NCBI GenBank assembly: GCA_963682025.1 | Contig: OY821521.1 | Location: 191,890,575-191,954,574 of the forward strand | DNA: 64,000 bases | Source: Cordilura impudica | Taxonomy: Eukaryota; Arthropoda; Insecta; Diptera; Scathophagidae | Direction of reading: 5' to 3' | In this document: positions 59,320 to 64,000 of the stretch, one piece after another | How the letters are laid out: every line of letters begins with the position of its first letter | Position numbering within the stretch: position 1 is the first letter of the stretch | Position numbers and translations under genes: made by a program | The notes under the pieces: model-generated | Databases searched by the model: none | What the model was told of the DNA's origin: nothing | Seen by the model: the letters and a program-made list of their open reading frames with translations, nothing else

Positions 59320-59405
59320 CACCCGTATTCATAAAAATTAAATTGTATGAAAAACAGACAATAAAGTCTACTTGAAGTACACTTTAATTTTTATGAATAC
59401 GTGTG
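59320..59405. mobile_element. 86-bp MITE (M6) inside the left TIR of Tc1-F
   Basis: CACCCGTATTCATAAAAATT and AATTTTTATGAATACGTGTG are inverted ends, flanked by TA. The unbroken right arm of Tc1-F lacks this sequence, so insertion is proven by comparing the two arms. Confidence 0.88.
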
Positions 59406-59516
59406 TAAATCTTTTTAACATTACAAATAAAAAGACAAATCTAAAATTGTAAACTAAAAGAACCGTTATATATATATATATTTTTTTTTTAATTATAAAT
59501 ATTATACTAGCAGATT

Positions 59517-59884
59517 CCAGCCCTCGAAATTCGAGTGCAAATTCTAGGAAATTTTATTTTTTCATTAAATAAAGACCCTAAAGGTATATGCTAATCAATT
59601 ATAGCCAATTCACAAATTAACACGAAAAAAAACTCATTTTTATTACAAACACATTAACAAATTTAATAAACACACAGATAGCATTGTATAATTTTATGTA
59701 TGTGTTAGTAGCAATTTTAAATGTAATTTATTCAAAATAAAGGAAAAAATGTTAAAATCTGTAAATCTGCAAAACGGCTAAAAAGAAATACCTTTCAAAT
59801 AATATACGTTTGGTCAAAATCGGGATAAAACGGTAGAACAAAACATCGGTCACAAGAAATCGCCTAGCCTATTAATACTATAGA
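59517..59884 (-). mobile_element. Non-autonomous Helitron H1 inside Tc1-F
   Basis: CTAGCAGATTCCAGCCCTCG at the left and AATACTATAGA before T at the right. 368 bp. It is a good reference copy for the H1 interior. Confidence 0.93.
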
Positions 59885-59899
59885 TTATTCAATATTTAG

Positions 59900-61870
59900 T
59901 GAAGAATCCGTTGTTTTTTATAACTTCGCGGCATCTACGTGGCATCGATAAAATAAGGTGGTTGATAATATTGACTGGAAAGCTTTTCCACTCACTTTCC
60001 AGCGCTTCTTTTAAAGGTGCCAAATATGTTCTCAATAAGGTTCAAATCAGGTGATTGGGCCGGCCAATCAAGTGCTTGAACCCCATTTTCAGCGAGCCAC
60101 TCTTTTCCAGCTTCGATGTATGTTTCGGGTCGTTGTCGTGTTAAAATATAGAAAGAAGCAGCATCTCCCACTCAGAGTGTGGCATCATAAAATTAGCAAG
60201 AATGTCTCTATATTTAAATCTGTCCATTAATCCGTTGACTTCGTGGAAGGGTCCAATGCCAAAACCAGAGAAGCATACCCAAATCATAATTGATCCGCCG
60301 CCATTGTAATGTAAAATTTGATGTAATTTACTTTAAAAAAAGGGTTTTGAGTATTATCTTAGCACTCCTGCCGATTTTAGACAAGCACCGAAATGCCTTA
60401 CTTGTTGAATAATACGAGGGCGGATCAATAAGTCCGTGACTTTTAGAATGAAACACAGTTTTTTTTTTGCAAAAAAAAAAAATATTTTTCAACATAATCT
60501 CCTTTTAGCTCAATACACTTAGTCCAACGTTTCTTCAATTTTTGTATCCCTTCCAAAAAATAAGATTTTTCGAGGTCCATAAAATAGGAATTTTTTATCA
60601 ATAAGTTCATCGTTGGAGCTAAATCTCTTTCCACCGAGCCATTTCTTTAGGTTTGGAAATAGGAAATAGTCACTGGGGGCTAAATCCAGAGAATATGATG
60701 AGATTCCAATTCGTAGCCCAATTCATGGAATTTTGCCATTGAGACACGATTACGTTTATGGTCAATTGAGAGCAAACGCGGCACCCATCTTGCAGGCAGC
60801 TTTCTTAAAATCGAAACCACACTGCCATATGAAATGCCTATGGCATCAACAATCTCACGCACTTTTACTGACGTTCAGCGTCATTTGTGTTTGTGCGACC
60901 ACAACAAAAGTCAGTAAACCACTTTTTTACTATTGAAATCGATGATGCAGTCCCCATAGTATTTATCAAGCTTTTCCTTGGTTTGATTCACGGTTTTTTT
61001 TCCCAAAAAAATAATGTTCACTTTTTTTCCATTTAAAAAAAAAACTACTAGGTTGTATGTTTTGAACAGCTGTTAAACGCAAAGTAAATGACGGAACTTG
61101 CTCAAAATTTGACAGTAGTCTATTAACAGGTGGTACTTCATGGGAGCAGTGTTGCATTTCATATAACTGCGAGAGAAGTTCGAAAAGTCACAGACTTATT
61201 GAGCCGCCCTCGTAACTTCTATGGTATATGCAAACGTCTGCATGTGCATATTATGTTTGTCTTGTTTACAATGACATTCATAATTGTGACACCACACATG
61301 CTTCACAGTTGGCTTTCAGTAGCGTGGGTTTATCGATCTCCTTTCTTGCGCCGAGCAGTACACATTCCGTCAGAGTTAAACAAATTAAATTTGGACTCGT
61401 CGCTAAATAAAACAGTTTTCCATTTTTCAAGCATCCAGCAAAATGAAGTCTATAAATATTGATATGCTAAGCATTTTAGCGAAATATAATTTAAATAAAT
61501 AAGTTCTACCTTTTTGCCAAATGTTTCTTAGTGAGCAGTGATTTTTTTGCTGGCCCGAGGCTTCGGAAACCTGCTTCTAATGTTCGGCGACGAACAGTCC
61601 TTGAATCTATATTTAAATTTAGCTCATTTAAAATAGTTTTTTATGATTTAAATGGATATTTTTTACAATTTGTACAATGTGACGGTGTGTCCTTTCATCT
61701 GTTTTCCGTGGTGCTCCATCCAAATGCAACGTTTTTACAGAATTTGTTGTTCTATATTTTTTTTGTAAGCATAGATATTATAGATTTATTAATATTATGC
61801 TTTTTTGCTAGTTATATTTGACTCTTTCCATTCAAAAAGTATTTAATTATTTCGTTTTTTAAGTTTTCGG
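59900..61870 (-). pseudogene. Tc1-like transposase F, split by a mariner
   Basis: From about 61870 downward: 'NEIIKYFLNGKSQI' (first helix-turn-helix), 'NSRTVRRRTLEAGFRSLGPA'-like text near 61610-61550, and 'WKTVLFSDESKFNLFNSDG' near 61420-61365 with the first catalytic Asp. Then comes the mariner. Beyond it are 'GGGSIMIWVCFSGFGIGPFH', 'HDNDPKHT', 'KEWLAENGVQALDWPAQSPD' and 'LNLIENIFGTFKRSAGK'. Frames shift and stops occur. The order of a normal 340-residue Tc1 transposase is kept, so the element was once autonomous. Confidence 0.88.
60415..61212 (-). mobile_element. Internally deleted mariner, TA-flanked
   Basis: CGAGGGCGGATCAATAAGTC at the left is mirrored by GACTTATTGAGCCGCCCTCG at the right, with TA on both sides. 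Minus-strand text keeps 'MREIVDAIGISYGSVVSILR' and 'KLPARWVPRLLSIDHKRNRV', then jumps to 'MAKFHELGYELESHHILW' and the C-terminal 'KSYFLEGIQKLKKRWTKCIE'. The deletion removed the first two catalytic Asp regions. 798 bp against about 1.3 kb for a full element, so it could only move in trans. Confidence 0.93.
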
Positions 61871-62447
61871 AGTATTTATCACGATTCGATTTAAATATGA
61901 TCAATTTCACATCAATTTCAGTCAATTTAAATTAAATTAAAATAGAAGATAATGCAAAAATAAACCGTTAAACTTGAAAGTAGAGACAATGCAATTTGTT
62001 CTTGTTTAAAGTTGCTTTTGTTTAGTCCAACTGAAATGGTGCCATTTTGAGTTTTTTTTTTTTGCAAAAAAAAAAAAATATAACGGTACTTTTGGTTTAC
62101 AATTTTAGTTTTGTCTTTATATTTGTAATGTTATAAATAGTAAGAAATGATAAAGAAGATGTTGGTAAAACAACAATAATAACATGTTTAAAAATACAAT
62201 AAAGGTCAATAGTGATTTTGGTTTCTTTTGTTCTTACCAACACTGTACATCTCCATGCAACTAATTAGCTAATATGCAGCTAATATGGGAGCTTCAAGCC
62301 AATAAAACAAAATGTACTTTGCTTTTGCTACAATTCATCCTAATTTAGTTAATTTAACTCCTTATCCTGGAAAAGAAATGCTAATTGTATCAAATAAATT
62401 AATATCGAGAATGTTGTGACCATTATTTTCAAATATGATTTATATCA

Positions 62448-63790
62448 GTCGTACACATAATTAAGGACACACATAACTTTTATAAAAAATCAGATATATA
62501 TTAAAAAAAATAAAAATAATATTTTGTTGCGAAACCTTTGTTATCAATAACTGTTTTACATCTGCGAGACATAGAAAACACCAAGTGTTCACATACTCTG
62601 TTTGGATTGGCTTCCCAAGCCCTTTTGTTTCAGTGTAGAGATTATCAAAGTTGATTTTCTTTAACGAGCTAACTTTTGTTTTTAAAACTTGCTATAAATT
62701 CTTAATCGGGTTGAGATCAGGATTACATAAAGGCCAATCAATAACGATAACCGAATTGTTTATAAACTATTGGTTGACGTGTAGAGCCATGCATGTAACC
62801 GGCATATTTTCGTCAACATAAGGCATCATTGTTTGTATCCATATTCTAACTTGTCCATAAAACATTAAATTTTGTGCAGTGGTCAAGCCCCACGTGACGT
62901 CACAGCACCACAAATCATGATGTAACATCATCCATGCTTCAATGTGGCCCGAGTATGCTTTGAATCAAATTTTTTCAACTTTCAACCGCGAACATTTTTT
63001 TTTCCTATTAAATTTTGTTTCGTCTGAAAATAATATTGTGTTCCATTCCACAACGCTCCAATGGCGATATTTTCTTACCAACCCTAGTCTCTTCTTTCGG
63101 TTATGCTTAGACTATAGTAGCTTCTTTCGAGAAATTCCTCCAAAAAGTCCAGATTTCGTGCAATCGTGTTATATCTGTATCAATAGATGGTTTTGCTTCA
63201 TTTTCAGCAAAGACTGCAACCCGAATCTAATTTGCGGATTAATGCGTTTCTTTTCGACTCGCGGACAATTTTTGCATCTTCTCGAGCTGTCGTAATTAGG
63301 GTTCTTTACTTACTGGCCACCTTCTCTGTAGTCGAATGCTTCTTCAAATATTACAACGCGTTGTTAACCATGATTTCAAAACGTTTAAGGCTGCTGCGAT
63401 GTCCGGGTAAGTGCTTCCATTCTGATACATTTGTACAATAATCCTCCGAATACTGACAACACAGATTTGTTTTTACCCATGTCAAACAAGTAGTTAATGC
63501 TTTCCAGAAATGAAAAACACTCAATGTAATCACAATCAATTAAATATAACTTTCAAAATTTACTGGAATTCAGAAATATATAAAAATGTATCACTGTTCC
63601 TAATTTAATGCACGATTAATTTTTTTCATAAATTTAAAAAAACGGTGAAATATAAGTGTGAATTGGTGAATTTTAGATGAACAGAGTTGAATTAGGTTAA
63701 CTGTTTCAAGTTTTGGCATTTTATTTGATGAATATTAACTTTAATGTGGCGCTTTAATAATTGGATACTACTGTTCCTATTTAGTTGCAC
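62448..63790 (-). pseudogene. Tc1-like element C, degenerate
   Basis: Minus-strand text from about 63470: 'KHLPGHRSSLKRFEIMVNNA', 'TTAREDAKIVRESKRNALIN', 'RHWSVVEWNTILFSDETKFN' (first catalytic Asp, near 63060-63010), weak central text, and 'SMSRRCKTVIDNKGFATKY' near the C-terminus at 62580-62530. Ends: CGTACACATAATTAAGGACA on the left. On the right, GTTCCTAATTTAATGCACG and GTTCCTATTTAGTTGCACG are two direct copies of the mirrored motif. Many stops. Confidence 0.8.
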
Positions 63791-63814
63791 GTAGCTGTTA
63801 ATCCAAATTTTCTT

Positions 63815-64000
63815 AAAACAAGCAAGAAAATTATAGTCGGTCTAGACCGACTATGCGATACCCAACATCATGCGTTTAGAGATGTAAATATGTGTGTATT
63901 TATATGAGGATTTCTTGAAGTGTATGTAATAGAGAGAGAGAGAGAGAATTTTATATCAATGTATCGACACATGACTGTGATGTTTTTCTGAGTGTTTGTG
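63815..64000 (-). mobile_element. DINE subfamily 2, 3' end, runs off window
   Basis: AAGAAAATTATAGTCGGTCT, the mirrored TAGACCGACTATGCGATACC and CATGCGTTTAGAGA match the 3' end of the copies at 47806 and 25363. A (GA)n tract lies at 63931-63947. The window ends inside or just after it. Confidence 0.75.

Larger units (their letters stand above)
59218..62245 (-). mobile_element. Tc1-like element F with very long TIRs
   Basis: CAGTGTTGGTCAGAACAAAA on the left is mirrored by 'TTTGTTCTTACCAACACTG' ending at 62245. The inverted similarity extends to roughly 185 bp per arm (through AACATTACAAAT and AAAATTGTAAAC). TA flanks both ends (59216-59217 and 62246-62247). Three later insertions lie inside: an 86-bp MITE in the left arm, an H1 Helitron, and an internally deleted mariner. 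Confidence 0.9.

Overview
This window looks like a gene-poor, very AT-rich stretch of an insect nuclear genome, almost certainly a higher fly (Diptera). That is inferred from abundant INE-1/DINE-1-type repeats with the typical 'gatgtccgtctgtccgtctg' core, many mariner and Tc1-like elements, non-autonomous Helitrons and a eukaryotic tRNA-Leu gene with internal promoter boxes. The species cannot be named from the sequence. I found no protein-coding host gene that I can defend. The only confident host gene is tRNA-Leu(AAG) at 19147-19228 on the minus strand.

Nearly everything recognisable is a transposable element (TE), usually nested in another. Region by region: 0-3 kb holds a dead mariner, a reverse-transcriptase fragment, and a Helitron inside a MITE. 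3.4-6.5 kb holds two tandem DINE-1 elements, one split by a Helitron and the other carrying about 1.6 kb of expanded heptamer-type repeat. 8-14 kb holds Tc1-like remnants, MITEs, and a Helitron interrupted by a young DD41D mariner. 14.4-17.7 kb is a 'AAGTACTTTTTCTTAAA' minisatellite. 19-25.8 kb holds the tRNA gene and a cluster of DINE elements. 25.8-28.4 kb holds Tc1-like and Helitron remnants, one of them interrupted by a 156-bp insertion with a hammerhead-like core. 29.5-31.9 kb is an apparently intact hAT transposon. 32-34 kb is a higher-order version of the 14-17 kb satellite. 36.2-39.7 kb is a giant TTTA microsatellite split by a Helitron. 40-45 kb holds a dead mariner and a four-layer nest (Tc1 / Tc1 / DINE-1 / Helitron). 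46-52 kb holds MITEs, DINE elements and a degenerate BED/hAT fragment. 53.5-55 kb holds a foldback element. 57.9-64 kb holds a reverse-transcriptase fragment, a Tc1-like element with very long inverted repeats carrying three nested insertions, another Tc1-like copy, and a DINE element running off the window end.

The one element with apparent coding competence is the hAT transposon at 29523-31936. It has a perfect 8-bp target duplication, matching termini, a BED finger joined across a 58-bp canonical intron to a DDE/hAT-dimerisation protein of 579 codons, and all expected catalytic residues. Helitron-like insertions have no coding capacity here and must have been moved in trans. Their boundaries can be read to the base because several sit inside repeats that also exist uninterrupted in this window.
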